Positions 44,814-58,277 of a stretch of DNA of 64,000 nt are shown here, in pieces (position 1 is the stretch's first letter; every line of letters starts with the position of its first letter). The position numbers and the translations under genes were made by a program. The notes under the pieces were generated by a model. It made no database searches, had not been told where the DNA came from, and worked only from the letters and a program-made list of their open reading frames with translations. This DNA comes from Bradyrhizobium yuanmingense (GTDB taxonomy: Bacteria > Pseudomonadota > Alphaproteobacteria > Rhizobiales > Xanthobacteraceae): contig NZ_FMAE01000002.1 of assembly GCF_900094575.1 (NCBI RefSeq), positions 1 to 64,000 of the forward strand. Reading direction: 5' to 3'.

Positions 44814-44970
44814 GTCGTCATCCCCGCGAAGGCGGGGATCCATACTCCCAGGCAGAAGCTGTGCGAAGGATAGCAGCCACGGCCTTTCAACCCATTGTGG
44901 CCTGTGGTTATGGATTCTCAGGTGCGCAATTGCGCACCAGAGCTCGCGCTTCGCGCGCCCCGGAATGACG
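44814..44970. repeat. Dispersed repeat element between the two Nudix genes
   Basis: It begins with GTCGTCATCCCCGCGAAGG-type sequence (compare 32548) and ends with a GCGCCCCGGAATGACG-type half (compare 52015-52117). The two ends belong to different repeat types, so this may be a composite. Non-coding. Confidence 0.65.
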
Positions 44971-44984
44971 AGAGAAGGTTACGC

Positions 44985-45485
44985 GTGACGACCCACAAAC
45001 CCTACCGCCCGAACGTCGGCATCGCGCTGTTCAACGCCGACGGCCGCGTGCTGATCGGCCATCGCTTCAAGGGTGACGGACCCGAGATCATCCTGCCGGG
45101 GCTCGACTGGCAGATGCCGCAGGGCGGTGTCGACGAGGGCGAGAACCTGCGTGATGCGGCGATGCGCGAGCTGTGGGAGGAGACCAACGTCGTCAGTGCC
45201 GACTATCTCGGCGAGACCGACTGGTTCACCTATGAATTCCCGCCTTACGACGGACCGCAGACGCACCGGCTGGCGAAATTTCGCGGCCAGCGCCAGAAAT
45301 GGTTCGCGCTGCGCTTCACCGGCACGGACGACGAGATCGATCCGCTGACGCCGCGCAACGGCCAGCCCGCCGAGTTCGACGCCTGGCGCTGGGAGCGCCT
45401 CGGCCGTGTCGCCGACCTCGTGGTGCCGTTCCGCCGCGAGGTCTACCGCGCGGTGGCACAGGAGTTTGCGCACCTCGCCGACTGA
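44985..45485 (+). CDS. RppH-like Nudix hydrolase, paralogue
   Basis: The 166-residue protein uses GTG at 44985, with AGAGAAGG about 6 bases before. It has the same layout as the gene upstream: [53 protein letters not shown] and KFRGQRQKWFALRFTG. The two are clear tandem paralogues, differing mainly at the N-terminus and around the substrate loops. Which is the main RppH, and whether the other acts on dinucleoside polyphosphates, cannot be told. Confidence 0.87.
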   Translation: MTTHKPYRPNVGIALFNADGRVLIGHRFKGDGPEIILPGLDWQMPQGGVDEGENLRDAAMRELWEETNVVSADYLGETDWFTYEFPPYDGPQTHRLAKFRGQRQKWFALRFTGTDDEIDPLTPRNGQPAEFDAWRWERLGRVADLVVPFRREVYRAVAQEFAHLAD

Positions 45486-45490
45486 ACTCT

Positions 45491-45514
45491 CGAAAACAAC
45501 CCCATGCACAGTAG
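45491..45514. repeat. 24-bp dispersed repeat, copy 2
   Basis: The 24 bases are identical to 12392-12415, though the flanks differ. Confidence 0.8.
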
Positions 45515-45564
45515 CGAAGTGACTGACGCGCCGCGATAAAATAGGCGACAGCGCCAGCGATAGC

Positions 45565-45611
45565 GCAATAAAGTTTCAGCGCCCGCCACGACCGTGACGA
45601 GCGCTGAAACT
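45565..45611 (-). terminator. Terminator of the atp operon
   Basis: Perfect 11-bp arms AGTTTCAGCGC (45572-45582) and GCGCTGAAACT (45601-45611) enclose 18 bases. Read leftwards the stem is followed by TTATTG, 45 bp after the atpC stop. Confidence 0.65.
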
Positions 45612-45655
45612 GTTCAGGAATTTGGAGATCGAGCCCCGGAGCGGTGCCCCGGGGC

Positions 45656-46148
<493 letters not shown>

Positions 46149-46151
46149 ACC

Positions 46152-47594
<1,443 letters not shown>

Positions 47595-47628
47595 TTACTG
47601 TCTCCTTCGATCCGAATTTCGTGTCCGG

Positions 47629-48501
47629 TCAGACTGCTTCTGCGCCGGAGATGATTTCGATGAGTTCCTTGGTGATCTGAGCCTGACGCGTGCGGTTGTA
47701 GACCAGCGTCTGCTTGCGGATCATTTCCCCGGCGTTGCGGGTGGCGTTGTCCATCGCCGACATCTGCGCACCGTAGAACGATGCGTTGTTCTCGAGCAGT
47801 GCGCGGAAGATCTGCACCGCGAGGTTGCGCGGCAACAGGCGCGTGAGGATCTCGTCCTCCTCCGGCTCGTATTCGTACGACGTCGTGTTGGCGGCACCGC
47901 CCTCCTCGATGACCAGCGGGATGACCTGCTGGGCGGTCGGGATCTGCGCGATCACCGACTTGAATTGCGAGTAGAACAGCGTGCAGACGTCGAACTCGCC
48001 GTTGTCGAAGCGCGCCAGAACCTTCTTGGCGATCTCCTCGGCGTTGACGAAACCGAGCTGGCGGACGCTGCGCAGGTCCATGTGCTCGACGATCTGCTTG
48101 TCGAACTGGCGGCGAAGCTGCTCGTAACCCTTGCGGCCGACGCAGAAGAACTTCACTTCCTTGCCCTGCGCGATCAGCGCCAGAGCGCGCTCGCGGGCGA
48201 GACGCACGATCGAGGAGTTGAAGGCGCCGGACAGGCCGCGCTCGCCGGTGCAGACCAGCAGCAGATGAACCTGGTCCCGGCCGGTGCCGGCCAGCAGCAC
48301 CGGTGCGCCGGGCGAGCCGACCGCGGCGCTGGCGATGTTGGAGATCACCGCGCTCATCTTGTCGGCATAGGGACGCGCCGCTTCCGCGGCGGTCTGCGCG
48401 CGGCGCAGCTTGGAGGCCGCGACCATCTGCATGGCCTTGGTGATCTTTTGCGTCGCCTTGGTGGAGGCGATGCGGACGCGCATGTCTTTAAGTGACGCCA
48501 T
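47629..48501 (-). CDS. atpG: ATP synthase F1 gamma subunit
   Basis: The central rotor shaft, 290 residues. It begins [20 protein letters not shown] with the N-terminal coil, and ends [36 protein letters not shown], the C-terminal coil. [15 protein letters not shown] is conserved. An inverted-repeat element separates it from atpA. Confidence 0.97.
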   Translation of the reverse strand: MASLKDMRVRIASTKATQKITKAMQMVAASKLRRAQTAAEAARPYADKMSAVISNIASAAVGSPGAPVLLAGTGRDQVHLLLVCTGERGLSGAFNSSIVRLARERALALIAQGKEVKFFCVGRKGYEQLRRQFDKQIVEHMDLRSVRQLGFVNAEEIAKKVLARFDNGEFDVCTLFYSQFKSVIAQIPTAQQVIPLVIEEGGAANTTSYEYEPEEDEILTRLLPRNLAVQIFRALLENNASFYGAQMSAMDNATRNAGEMIRKQTLVYNRTRQAQITKELIEIISGAEAV

Positions 48502-48550
48502 TCTTCGTCCCCAGCGATCAGCCTGCGGCTCGACCGCGACCCTATCCTTT

Positions 48551-48664
48551 CGTCATGCCCGGGCGTGTCCCGGGCATCCACGTTCTCCGTCTTCCACGCA
48601 CAAGACGTGGATGGCCGGGACTTCAGTTGCGAAGACGCGCTTCGCGCTTTGGCCCGGCCATGAC
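48551..48664. repeat. Inverted-repeat element between atpA and atpG
   Basis: Left arm 48551-48582 (CGTCATGCCCGGG-type) and right arm 48606-48664 are complementary over their outer and inner parts. It lies within the operon. Confidence 0.72.
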
Positions 48665-48671
48665 AGCCTTC

Positions 48672-50761
<2,090 letters not shown>

Positions 50762-51420
50762 AGACGCGCTCTTTTTGCTGTCAAACTCGCAAGGGAAAAA
50801 CCGTCGCCACGAAGCGGCGCCTAGCGATCCAAGCCCTTGGAATTCAAGCGGGACTTCGATTTCCGACCAGCACGGGAGGTGCCGGGCTCGTTAAAATCGC
50901 GGCTTTGCTAACATAGCAGGTGCGCAGGTGCAACATGACGCCAAACTAAAGGCATGAGGTTCTATCGCCAGTTCGTCGCAGCCTCGCAACACATTGCGCG
51001 CGGGAGGGCCGACCGAGGCGGCGACCTGCCACGTCACGGAATTCAGCGCCGGCCCTGCCGCGGCACCCCCCATTTGGTTCCTGCCCCCAGCGCATAGCGG
51101 CCATGAACACGGATCGCTGAGGCGTGAATCCGTTCCCACCAGTTCCACCCGCCGAATACTTATCGAATTCTAAACGCTAGGGGCGATGACTTCGCTTTAC
51201 AGTATTCGCAAGTAATATAGAGGTTAATAAAACGTTAAAGGCGAAGATTACGGAACATCGGCTGAATATCACGCGACGGTAACAAGATATTTCAAGACGA
51301 CACATAGCGGATTTACTGCCCAATTCACGCCTCATTGGGAATCGAAACGCCAACTCGCTCACAAACTGATGGGGGCTCCACTTGCCACAAATGTGGCAAT
51401 ACTAGCTTAGGGACCATTAA
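50762..51420. other. 659-bp region between divergent atpH and rlpA-like genes
   Basis: No gene can be supported: the frame at 50891-51148 (-) has no start signal or family pattern. The stretch 51170-51300 is markedly AT-rich. A perfect dyad at 51382-51399 lies close to the rlpA-like ATG. Promoters for both directions must be here but I cannot assign them. Confidence 0.5.
51382..51399. promoter_or_regulatory. Perfect dyad TTGCCACA-AA-TGTGGCAA upstream of the rlpA-like gene
   Basis: Two 8-bp arms with a 2-bp spacer lie 22-39 bp before the ATG at 51421. A position this close to the start suggests an operator or a 5' UTR hairpin. No known motif comes to mind. Confidence 0.45.
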
Positions 51421-51915
51421 ATGCTGTCTTTGAAGACGCTGGGCTTTGTGACCCGGCCGCGTACGGCGATTGCTTTCGTCGCCGCAACTCTCCTCGTCGG
51501 TGGAACTGCCACCGAAGCTTCCGCCAAATCCAAGCATCGGCATCACCACCGCCACCACGCCCAGACCGAGGCCAACGCGACCTCCGATTGGCGCAATGCC
51601 AATGCGTCGATGACGCCGACCTCCGGCACGGGCCGCAGCTTCTCCGGCATCGCGTCCTTCTACGGCAATGAGTCCGGTAGCAAGACCGCCTCGGGCCAGC
51701 GCTTCAACCAGAACGCCATGACCGCGGCGCACCGTTCGCTGCCCTTCGGCACCAAGCTGCGCGTCACCCATGGCAGCCAGAGCGTCATCGTCACCATCAA
51801 CGACCGCGGCCCGTTCATTCGCGGGCGTGTGCTCGACCTCTCCACGGGTGCCGCCCGCGCCATTGGCCTCACCAGTCGCGGCGTTGGCCGCGTCACCGCG
51901 GAAGTCGTCTCCTAA
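51421..51915 (+). CDS. RlpA-like double-psi beta-barrel protein with His-rich linker
   Basis: The 164-residue protein has a signal peptide (cleavage near TEASA), a basic His-rich stretch KSKHRHHHRHHAQ (residues 36-48) and an RlpA domain at about 73-163: GIASFYGNESGSKTASGQRF, TAAHRSLPFGTKLRV, INDRGPFIRGRVLDLSTGAA. In Pseudomonas RlpA the catalytic set is E120, H131 and D157. Here His104 and Asp128 are kept, while the Glu is Gln93 (same 11-residue spacing to the His). It may not cleave glycan strands; it lacks the SPOR domain of longer RlpA proteins. A terminator follows at 51976-52012. Confidence 0.87.
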   Translation: MLSLKTLGFVTRPRTAIAFVAATLLVGGTATEASAKSKHRHHHRHHAQTEANATSDWRNANASMTPTSGTGRSFSGIASFYGNESGSKTASGQRFNQNAMTAAHRSLPFGTKLRVTHGSQSVIVTINDRGPFIRGRVLDLSTGAARAIGLTSRGVGRVTAEVVS

Positions 51916-51975
51916 AGGCGCGATCTGCGCCTGATCGAGCGCGCAGTTTTCATCAGTTTGCTGCGCACGTGAAAC

Positions 51976-52012
51976 AAGCCCGCGGTCTTGGGGGACCGCG
52001 GGCTTTTTTTGT
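51976..52012 (+). terminator. Rho-independent terminator after the rlpA-like gene
   Basis: A 12-bp stem AAGCCCGCGGTC/GACCGCGGGCTT (51976-51987, 51994-52005) with a 6-base loop is followed by a T run. Confidence 0.92.
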
Positions 52013-52014
52013 TT

Positions 52015-52117
52015 TGTCATTCCGGGGCGCGCGGAGCGCGAACCCGGAATCCATTCATCCACAAACTCTGCCGCCCGATGGATTCCGGGCTCGCGCTACG
52101 CGCGCCCCGGAATGACA
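52015..52117. repeat. Dispersed inverted-repeat element (TGTCATTCCGGGGCGCGCG type)
   Basis: Arms of 40 bp, 52015-52054 and 52078-52117, are nearly perfect complements. The inner part is itself palindromic around GCGCG. It separates convergent rlpA-like and priA genes. Confidence 0.82.
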
Positions 52118-52141
52118 GTAGAGGGTATGGCTGCGGTGGCC

Positions 52142-54346
52142 CTACAAAAAGCTCTGCGGATCGACGTCGACTTCCAGCTTCAGATTGCCTGTCGGCTTCG
52201 GGCAGACCGCGAGCCAGTTGCGCAAATAGTCCGACAGGTCGAAACCGCGCGCCGATTTCACCAGGATGCGGAAGCGGTAGCGGCCCTTGATGACGGCGAG
52301 CGGGGCTTCGGCGGGGCCGAGCACGACGACGCGCTCGTCGCGCGGCGCGAGCGCGACGAGCTTGCGGCCGAAGCCTTCGGCGCCCGGGCGATCGCCGGCA
52401 GAGATGATGAGGCTGGCGAGCCGGCCGAAGGGCGGATAGAGCGTCTTTTCGCGCAGCTCGATCTCGCTGTCGTAGAAGGCCTCGCGGTCGCAGGCGATCA
52501 GCGCCCGCATCACGGGATGATCGGGCTGGTGGGTCTGCAGATAGCCGACGCCGCGGCCCTGCTCGCGGCCGGCGCGGCCGATCACCTGGTTGAGCAATTG
52601 CCAGGTGCGCTCGGCCGCGCGCGGATCGCCGTTGGAAAGGCCAAGATCGGCATCGACGACGCCGACCAGATTGAGCCGCGGGAAGTTGTGACCCTTGGCC
52701 ACGAGCTGCGTGCCGATGATGATGTCGACGCGGCCCTCCGCGATCTCGGCGAGCTCGCTTCGCATCGTCTCAATCGAGGTGATGAGATCGCTCGACAGCA
52801 CCATGGTGCGCGCTTGCGGGAACAACGCGGCCGCCTCCTCCTGCAGGCGCTCGACGCCGGGTCCGACCGCGACCAGCGATTCCTCGGCCGAACAGTTCGG
52901 GCAGATGTGCGGGCGCGGCATCGAGAAGCCGCAATGGTGACAGACGAGGCGCTGGCGAAAGCGATGATCGACCAGCCAGGCATCGCAGATGGTGCAGGCG
53001 AAGCGATGGCCGCAGGCACGGCACAGCGTCAGCGGCGCATAGCCGCGGCGATTGAGGAAGAGCAGCGCCTGCTCGCGCCGCTCGATCGCGGTTCTGATCT
53101 CGCCGGCAAGCCGCGGCGAGATGAAGCGGCCGCGCGCGGGCGGCTCGCGGCGCAAATCGATGGCCTCGATATGCGGCATGTGCTGGCCGCCGAAGCGCGA
53201 GGGCAGCGCGATACGCTGATAGCGGTTCTTGCGCGCATTGACCTCGGATTCCACCGACGGCGTCGCCGAGGCCAGCACGACCGGAATTTTCGCGATGTGC
53301 CCGCGCACCACCGCCATGTCGCGGGCGTGGTAATGCACGCCGTCGTCCTGCTTGTAGGCCTGGTCGTGCTCTTCATCGACGACGATGAGGCCGAGCTTGG
53401 CGTAAGGCAGGAACAGCGCCGAGCGCGCGCCGACCACGACCGGCGCCGAACCTTCGGAGATCGCGGCCCAATTGCGCGCGCGAGTGCGCGGGGTGAGCTC
53501 GGAATGCCATTCGATCGGCCGGACGCCGAAGCGCTGCGCGAAGCGATCGAGGAACTGGCCGGTCAGCGCGATCTCCGGCATCAGGATCAGCGCCTGCTTG
53601 CCGCGGCGGATCACCTCGGCGACCGCTTCGAAATAGACCTCGGTCTTGCCCGAGCCGGTGACGCCGTCGAGCAGCGCGACATGGAAGGTGCCGTTGGCCG
53701 CGAGCGCGCGCATCGCATCCACACCGGCACGCTGTAGCAGCGAAAAATCCGGCCGGCCGAATTCCGGATCGGGCGCCGGCGGCGGAGGCGGCGGCGGCAT
53801 CGGCTCCACTGTGAGCGTGCCTTCATCGACGAGACCGTCGATCACGCCCGAGGAGACGCCGGCCTCCTTGGCCGCCTCGGACTTGCCGTGCAGCAGCCGG
53901 TCCGACAGCAGCGTGATAACGCGCTGGCGCGCCGGTGTCAGGCGCTTCGGCGGATCGCCGGTCAGGCGCACGCCGGCGCGCACCCGCTCCGGGCCGAGAT
54001 TTTCGCCCATGCGCAGGCACATGCGCAGCACCATGCCGCGCGGGCTCAGCGTGTAGTTTGCGACCCAGTCCACCACCGAGCGCAACTCCGGCTTGAGCGG
54101 GGGAATGTCGAGCTTCTCGCTGACCTCCTTGAGGCGGTTATGCAGGCGCGGATCAGGATTGGCGTTCTCGCCCCAGACCACGGCCAGCACCTCGCGCGGA
54201 CCGAGCGGCACGCCGACGAGGTCGCCCGCCTTCAGCTCCATGCCGCGCGGCACCTTGTAGGAATAGGTCTGGTCGAGCGCGACCGGCACCAGCACGTCGA
54301 CCATGCGGGTGGCGGGGGCGGTGTCGTTGCGCGGCGATTGGTCCAT
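52142..54346 (-). CDS. priA: Primosomal protein N' (replication restart helicase PriA)
   Basis: PriA reloads the replisome at stalled forks. The 734-residue protein has the N-terminal 3' DNA-binding domain (VDVLVPVALDQTYSYKVPRG), Walker A GVTGSGKTEVYFEA, DEEHDQAYKQDDGVHYHARD (DEEH box), and the zinc-binding Cys pairs CRACGHRFACTICDAW and CHHCGFSMPRPHICPNC. Helicase motifs such as GTQLVAKGHNFPRLNLVGVV complete it. The start is ATG at 54346. xerC is divergent, 112 bp away. Confidence 0.97.
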   Translation of the reverse strand: MDQSPRNDTAPATRMVDVLVPVALDQTYSYKVPRGMELKAGDLVGVPLGPREVLAVVWGENANPDPRLHNRLKEVSEKLDIPPLKPELRSVVDWVANYTLSPRGMVLRMCLRMGENLGPERVRAGVRLTGDPPKRLTPARQRVITLLSDRLLHGKSEAAKEAGVSSGVIDGLVDEGTLTVEPMPPPPPPPAPDPEFGRPDFSLLQRAGVDAMRALAANGTFHVALLDGVTGSGKTEVYFEAVAEVIRRGKQALILMPEIALTGQFLDRFAQRFGVRPIEWHSELTPRTRARNWAAISEGSAPVVVGARSALFLPYAKLGLIVVDEEHDQAYKQDDGVHYHARDMAVVRGHIAKIPVVLASATPSVESEVNARKNRYQRIALPSRFGGQHMPHIEAIDLRREPPARGRFISPRLAGEIRTAIERREQALLFLNRRGYAPLTLCRACGHRFACTICDAWLVDHRFRQRLVCHHCGFSMPRPHICPNCSAEESLVAVGPGVERLQEEAAALFPQARTMVLSSDLITSIETMRSELAEIAEGRVDIIIGTQLVAKGHNFPRLNLVGVVDADLGLSNGDPRAAERTWQLLNQVIGRAGREQGRGVGYLQTHQPDHPVMRALIACDREAFYDSEIELREKTLYPPFGRLASLIISAGDRPGAEGFGRKLVALAPRDERVVVLGPAEAPLAVIKGRYRFRILVKSARGFDLSDYLRNWLAVCPKPTGNLKLEVDVDPQSFL

Positions 54347-54458
54347 GAGCGGGGAATCGGAACCTTGAGGCCTTGAGGCTAGCGCCGCGCGGCGGCCTTA
54401 GCGAACAGTAAACTGGTGTGATGCGATATACTGTGCGGAATCACCACGTCCAGAGCGC

Positions 54459-55424
54459 ATGAGCAAAGCGGTCGCCCCACACATCGAGCTCGCCAGCGCC
54501 GATCCCTCGATCGCGCAGGAGATGGCGCGCTGGCTGGCGCATCTCGGCGCCGAGCGACGGCTGTCGCCGAAGACGCTGGAGGCCTATGGCCGCGATCTGC
54601 GGCAATGCCTGGATTTCCTCAGCAATCATTGGGGCGAGCGGGTCACGCTGGAGCGGTTTGCAGCGCTGGAAGCCACCGACGTGCGCGCCTTCATGGCGAT
54701 GCGCCGGGCCGACGACATTGCCGGCCGCAGCCTGATGCGCGCGCTGGCGGGCCTGCGCTCGTTCGGACGCTTTCTGGAGCGCGAGGGCAAGGGCAAGGTC
54801 GGTGCATTGTCGGCGATCCGCGCGCCGAAGGTCGCCAAGAGCCTGCCGAAGCCGCTGCCGATGGCCTCGGCCAAACGTCTGGCCGATGCCGACGAGCGCG
54901 CCGGCGAGGAGCGCGAGACCTGGATCCTTGCACGCGACGCCGCGGTGATGGCGCTGCTCTATGGCTCGGGCCTGCGCATCTCCGAGGCGCTGGGTCTCAA
55001 GCGCCGCGAGGTGCCGAAGCCCGGCGAAGGCGACGTGCTGGTCGTGACAGGCAAAGGCAACAAGACCCGCATGGTGCCGGTGCTGCAGAACGTGCTCGCG
55101 CTGGTGCAGGAATATGTTGCGATGTGCCCCTATCCGCTGCCGGCGGAAGGACCGATCTTCGTCGGCGCGCGCGGCGGCCCCTTGAGCCCGCGCATCATCC
55201 AGCTCGCGATGGAGCGGCTGCGCGGCGCGCTCGGGCTGCCCGACAGCGCCACGCCGCACGCGCTGCGGCATTCCTTCGCCACGCATCTGCTCTCGCGCGG
55301 CGGCGATCTGCGCGCCATCCAGGAATTGCTCGGCCATTCCTCGCTCTCGACGACGCAGGTCTATACCGGCATCGATTCCGAGCGGCTGCTCGAGGTGTAT
55401 GCCAGCGCCCATCCGCGGCGCTGA
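54459..55424 (+). CDS. xerC: Tyrosine recombinase XerC
   Basis: XerC resolves chromosome dimers at dif with XerD. The 321-residue protein has an N-terminal SAM-like domain (LAHLGAERRLSPKTLEAYGR) and catalytic residues Arg in YGSGLRISEALGL, Lys in TGKGNKTRMVPVL, His-x-x-Arg in PHALRHSFATHLLSRGGDLR, His in LGHSSLSTTQVYTGI with the Tyr nucleophile. It sits with priA in a housekeeping setting, so it is not an integrase of a mobile element. Confidence 0.93.
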   Translation: MSKAVAPHIELASADPSIAQEMARWLAHLGAERRLSPKTLEAYGRDLRQCLDFLSNHWGERVTLERFAALEATDVRAFMAMRRADDIAGRSLMRALAGLRSFGRFLEREGKGKVGALSAIRAPKVAKSLPKPLPMASAKRLADADERAGEERETWILARDAAVMALLYGSGLRISEALGLKRREVPKPGEGDVLVVTGKGNKTRMVPVLQNVLALVQEYVAMCPYPLPAEGPIFVGARGGPLSPRIIQLAMERLRGALGLPDSATPHALRHSFATHLLSRGGDLRAIQELLGHSSLSTTQVYTGIDSERLLEVYASAHPRR

Positions 55425-55509
55425 CACACTCTCGTCATAGCTCGCGTGCCTCTTGCACAGCGCCCACGGTTCGGTCAAATCGTGGGAACCGGCACAGGAG
55501 GGACATTAT

Positions 55510-56097
55510 ATGGGCGCACATGAAAGCATGGAGCATGCCGAGCACGCCGAACACGCGTCCGGCTCGAACAAGAAGATCGCTCTTCTGATCGCCGTGCTGG
55601 CGCTGTTCCTGGCGATCTCGGAGACGCTCGGCAAGGGTGCCCAGACCGAATCGATCAGCAAGAACGTCGAGGCCGCCAATCTCTGGGCATTCTTCCAGGC
55701 CAAGAGCATCCGCCGCACCGTGGTGGTGACCGCGGCGGAACAGGGCAAGCTGACACTGGCCGCCGCGGCCGAGGCGCAGAAGCCCGCCGTGCAGAAGCAG
55801 ATCGACGACTGGACCAAGACCGCGCAGCGCTACCGCTCCGAGCCCGAGACCGGCGAAGGCACCGAGCAGCTTGCGGACAAGGCCAAGCACGCCGAGCACG
55901 CCCGCGACGAGGCGACCGCGAAGTACCACCATTTCGAGCTGGCCTCGGCCGCCTTCCAGATCGGCATCGTGCTGGCGTCCGCCACCATCATCACCGGCAT
56001 GATCGCGCTCGCCTATGTCGGCGGCGCGCTGACGATCGCCGGCCTGTTCATGACCGCGCTCGGCCTGTGGTGGCCGCATCTGTTGCATTTGCATTGA
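55510..56097 (+). CDS. DUF4337 membrane protein
   Basis: The 195-residue protein starts at ATG 55510 with AGGAGGG about 7 bases upstream; the longer frame to 55453 has no such signal. It begins with HAEHAEHA repeats (MGAHESMEHAEHAEHASGSN), then one membrane helix (KIALLIAVLALFLAISETLG), an intermediate helical domain rich in Ala/Gln, and two C-terminal membrane helices. Family function is unknown. It follows xerC after 85 bp. Confidence 0.85.
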   Translation: MGAHESMEHAEHAEHASGSNKKIALLIAVLALFLAISETLGKGAQTESISKNVEAANLWAFFQAKSIRRTVVVTAAEQGKLTLAAAAEAQKPAVQKQIDDWTKTAQRYRSEPETGEGTEQLADKAKHAEHARDEATAKYHHFELASAAFQIGIVLASATIITGMIALAYVGGALTIAGLFMTALGLWWPHLLHLH

Positions 56098-56135
56098 GGT
56101 GCGCGTGCGGCGGGCGCTCAAGAACACACAGACAG

Positions 56136-56240
56136 TGTCATGCCCCGGCTTGACCGGGGCATCCAGTACGCCGCGGCTTCTCGGTTCAATTATTGACGTC
56201 TCTGGAATACTGGATCGCCCGGTCAAGCCGGGCGATGACG
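56136..56240. repeat. Dispersed inverted-repeat element (TGTCATGCCCCGGCTTGACC type)
   Basis: Arms 56136-56168 and 56207-56240 are complementary (GCCCGGTCAAGCCGGGC inner core). It lies between convergent genes. Confidence 0.8.
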
Positions 56241-56259
56241 GAGAGCGTGTGGTGAACAG

Positions 56260-56790
56260 CTAGCGCGCCTGATGCACGCTCTTCCTGAAGCGCTGGATCA
56301 TACGCAGCGTGCGGTAGGACCAGCCCTCGCCGTTGCCGGCGATCAGCTCGCGGATGCGGCGCTTGATCGGGTCGACCAGCTCCGCGGCCTTGGCGCGGAT
56401 CTTCAGCACCAGGGCGTAGATCCGCTCGAACCAGCGCATCTCCAGAAGCTTGGCGCGCGTCACGTCGAACACGAAGGCGGTGACGCCGACGCCGACGAGC
56501 TTTCCGAACACGATCGTGAAGAACGCGCCGGTCCAGTATTCATGCGCGAGCAGCCACAGCCCGACCAGCTTGAGCGGAAACAGCGGGACGACGGGCACGG
56601 CAAACACGAGCAGCGTCATGGCCGGCGAGAGCGCATCGACGCGCTCCGTCAGCCAATGCTTGAAGCGCGCCAGCGGGATGGCTGCGACGATCCTGGCGAC
56701 GATCGGCTCGAGATGATCCCACAGCCAGGCTTCGATCAGGAAGATGATCGCAAGCAGGACCCAGACCGGTTGAAGAAGGCGGCGCAGCAT
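56260..56790 (-). CDS. Membrane protein of unknown function (176 aa)
   Basis: The start is ATG at 56790 (MLRRLLQPVWVLLAIIFLIE); the in-frame extension to 56958 overlaps lpdA in an unlikely way. There are two or three hydrophobic segments (VWVLLAIIFLIEAWL; MTLLVFAVPVVPLFPLKLVG) and a basic C-terminus (KIRAKAAELVDPIKRRIREL). I recognise no named domain; similar proteins are found next to lpdA in Bradyrhizobium-type genomes as far as I recall. It is probably co-transcribed with lpdA, 34 bp downstream of its stop. Confidence 0.72.
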   Translation of the reverse strand: MLRRLLQPVWVLLAIIFLIEAWLWDHLEPIVARIVAAIPLARFKHWLTERVDALSPAMTLLVFAVPVVPLFPLKLVGLWLLAHEYWTGAFFTIVFGKLVGVGVTAFVFDVTRAKLLEMRWFERIYALVLKIRAKAAELVDPIKRRIRELIAGNGEGWSYRTLRMIQRFRKSVHQAR

Positions 56791-56824
56791 GTGTTTCCCG
56801 CCCGGTTCGGCGCTGGGCGCGTCG

Positions 56825-58225
56825 TTACATATGGATGGCTCGCTTGCCGACCGCAAGCGCGGCTTCCTTGACGGCCTCCGAGCGCGTCGGATGGGCGTGG
56901 CAGGTGCGCGCGAGATCTTCCGCACTGCCGCCGAATTCCATAAGAACACACGCTTCATGGATCATTTCGCCGGCTTCGCGGCCGATGATGTGCACGCCGA
57001 GCACGCGATCGGTCTTCGCATCCGCGAGAATCTTCACGAAACCGTCAGTGGTCTGGTTGACCTTGGAGCGGCCGTTGGCGGTGAACGGAAACTTTCCGAC
57101 CGTGTAAGCCACGCCCGCCTGCTTGAGTTCCTCCTCGGTCTTGCCGACGGAGGACACTTCCGGCGTGGTATACACGACGCCCGGGATCACATCGTAATTC
57201 ACGTGGCCGGCCTGGCCTGCGATGATCTCGGCGACCGCAACGCCTTCGTCCTCGGCCTTGTGCGCCAGCATCGGGCCGGCAACGACGTCGCCGATGGCAT
57301 AGACGCCCTTCAGACTGGTGGCGAAATGCGGATCGATCTGGACCCGGCCGCGCGCATCGAGCGCGACGCCGGCTTCCTTGAGGCCGAGACCGTCGGTGTA
57401 GGGCACGCGGCCGATGCAGACGAGCACGACGTCGGCTTCGAGCGTCTCAGCGGCACCGCCGGAAGCCGGTTCGATTTTCGCGAGCAATGCCTTGCTGTTC
57501 ACCTCGACGCCGGTCACCTTCGAGCCCAGCTTGAACGCAAAGCCCTGCTTCTCGAGGATGCGCTGGAATTGCTTGGCGATCTCGCCGTCCATGCCGGGCA
57601 GGATGCGGTCGAGGAATTCGACCACGATGACTTCGGCACCCAGGCGGTGCCAGACCGAGCCGAGCTCGAGACCGATCACGCCGGCACCGACGATGAGGAG
57701 CTTGCCGGGGACCTTGTCCAGCGACAGCGCGCCGGTCGAGGAGACGATGCGCTTCTCGTCGATCTCGATGCCCTTGAGGCGCGCGATGTCGGAGCCGGTG
57801 GCGATCACGATGTTCTTGGTCTCGACCACCTGCGAATTGCCGTCGGCGGAGACCTCGACCTTGCCGGTGCCGAGGATCTTGCCGGTGCCCTTGAGCACGT
57901 CGATCTTGTTCTTCTTCATCAGGAACTCGACGCCCTTGACGTTGCCGTCGATGCCCTGCTGCTTGAAGTTCATCATCGCGGGCAGATCGAGCTTCGGCGC
58001 GGAAACGCTGACGCCCATCTTGGCGAAGGAATGGCCGGCTTCCTCGAACATTTCGGAGGCGTGCAGCAGCGCCTTCGACGGCATGCAGCCGACATTGAGG
58101 CAGGTGCCGCCGAGGGTCGCGTTCTTTTCGACCACGGCGACCTTCATGCCGAGCTGGCTCGCGCGTACCGCGCAGACATAACCGCCCGGTCCGGTGCCGA
58201 TGACGACGAGATCGTAGGTAGCCAT
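56825..58225 (-). CDS. lpdA: Dihydrolipoamide dehydrogenase (E3)
   Basis: E3 reoxidises lipoyl groups of 2-oxoacid dehydrogenases. The 466-residue flavoprotein begins [20 protein letters not shown], has the redox disulphide in [17 protein letters not shown], an NAD-binding [20 protein letters not shown] and the C-terminal His-Pro in [18 protein letters not shown]. It is in the odhA-odhB cluster, so it probably serves 2-oxoglutarate dehydrogenase. Confidence 0.97.
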   Translation of the reverse strand: MATYDLVVIGTGPGGYVCAVRASQLGMKVAVVEKNATLGGTCLNVGCMPSKALLHASEMFEEAGHSFAKMGVSVSAPKLDLPAMMNFKQQGIDGNVKGVEFLMKKNKIDVLKGTGKILGTGKVEVSADGNSQVVETKNIVIATGSDIARLKGIEIDEKRIVSSTGALSLDKVPGKLLIVGAGVIGLELGSVWHRLGAEVIVVEFLDRILPGMDGEIAKQFQRILEKQGFAFKLGSKVTGVEVNSKALLAKIEPASGGAAETLEADVVLVCIGRVPYTDGLGLKEAGVALDARGRVQIDPHFATSLKGVYAIGDVVAGPMLAHKAEDEGVAVAEIIAGQAGHVNYDVIPGVVYTTPEVSSVGKTEEELKQAGVAYTVGKFPFTANGRSKVNQTTDGFVKILADAKTDRVLGVHIIGREAGEMIHEACVLMEFGGSAEDLARTCHAHPTRSEAVKEAALAVGKRAIHM

Positions 58226-58277
58226 GAGAGAAAGTCCCGTAAGGTTAGGCGTGGTGAGGATGCGTCAGCGCGGCGCG

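Noticed and set aside
54459-55424. Tyrosine recombinase as sign of a mobile element
   Set aside because: It has XerC length and motifs and a housekeeping position beside priA; no att repeats are seen.
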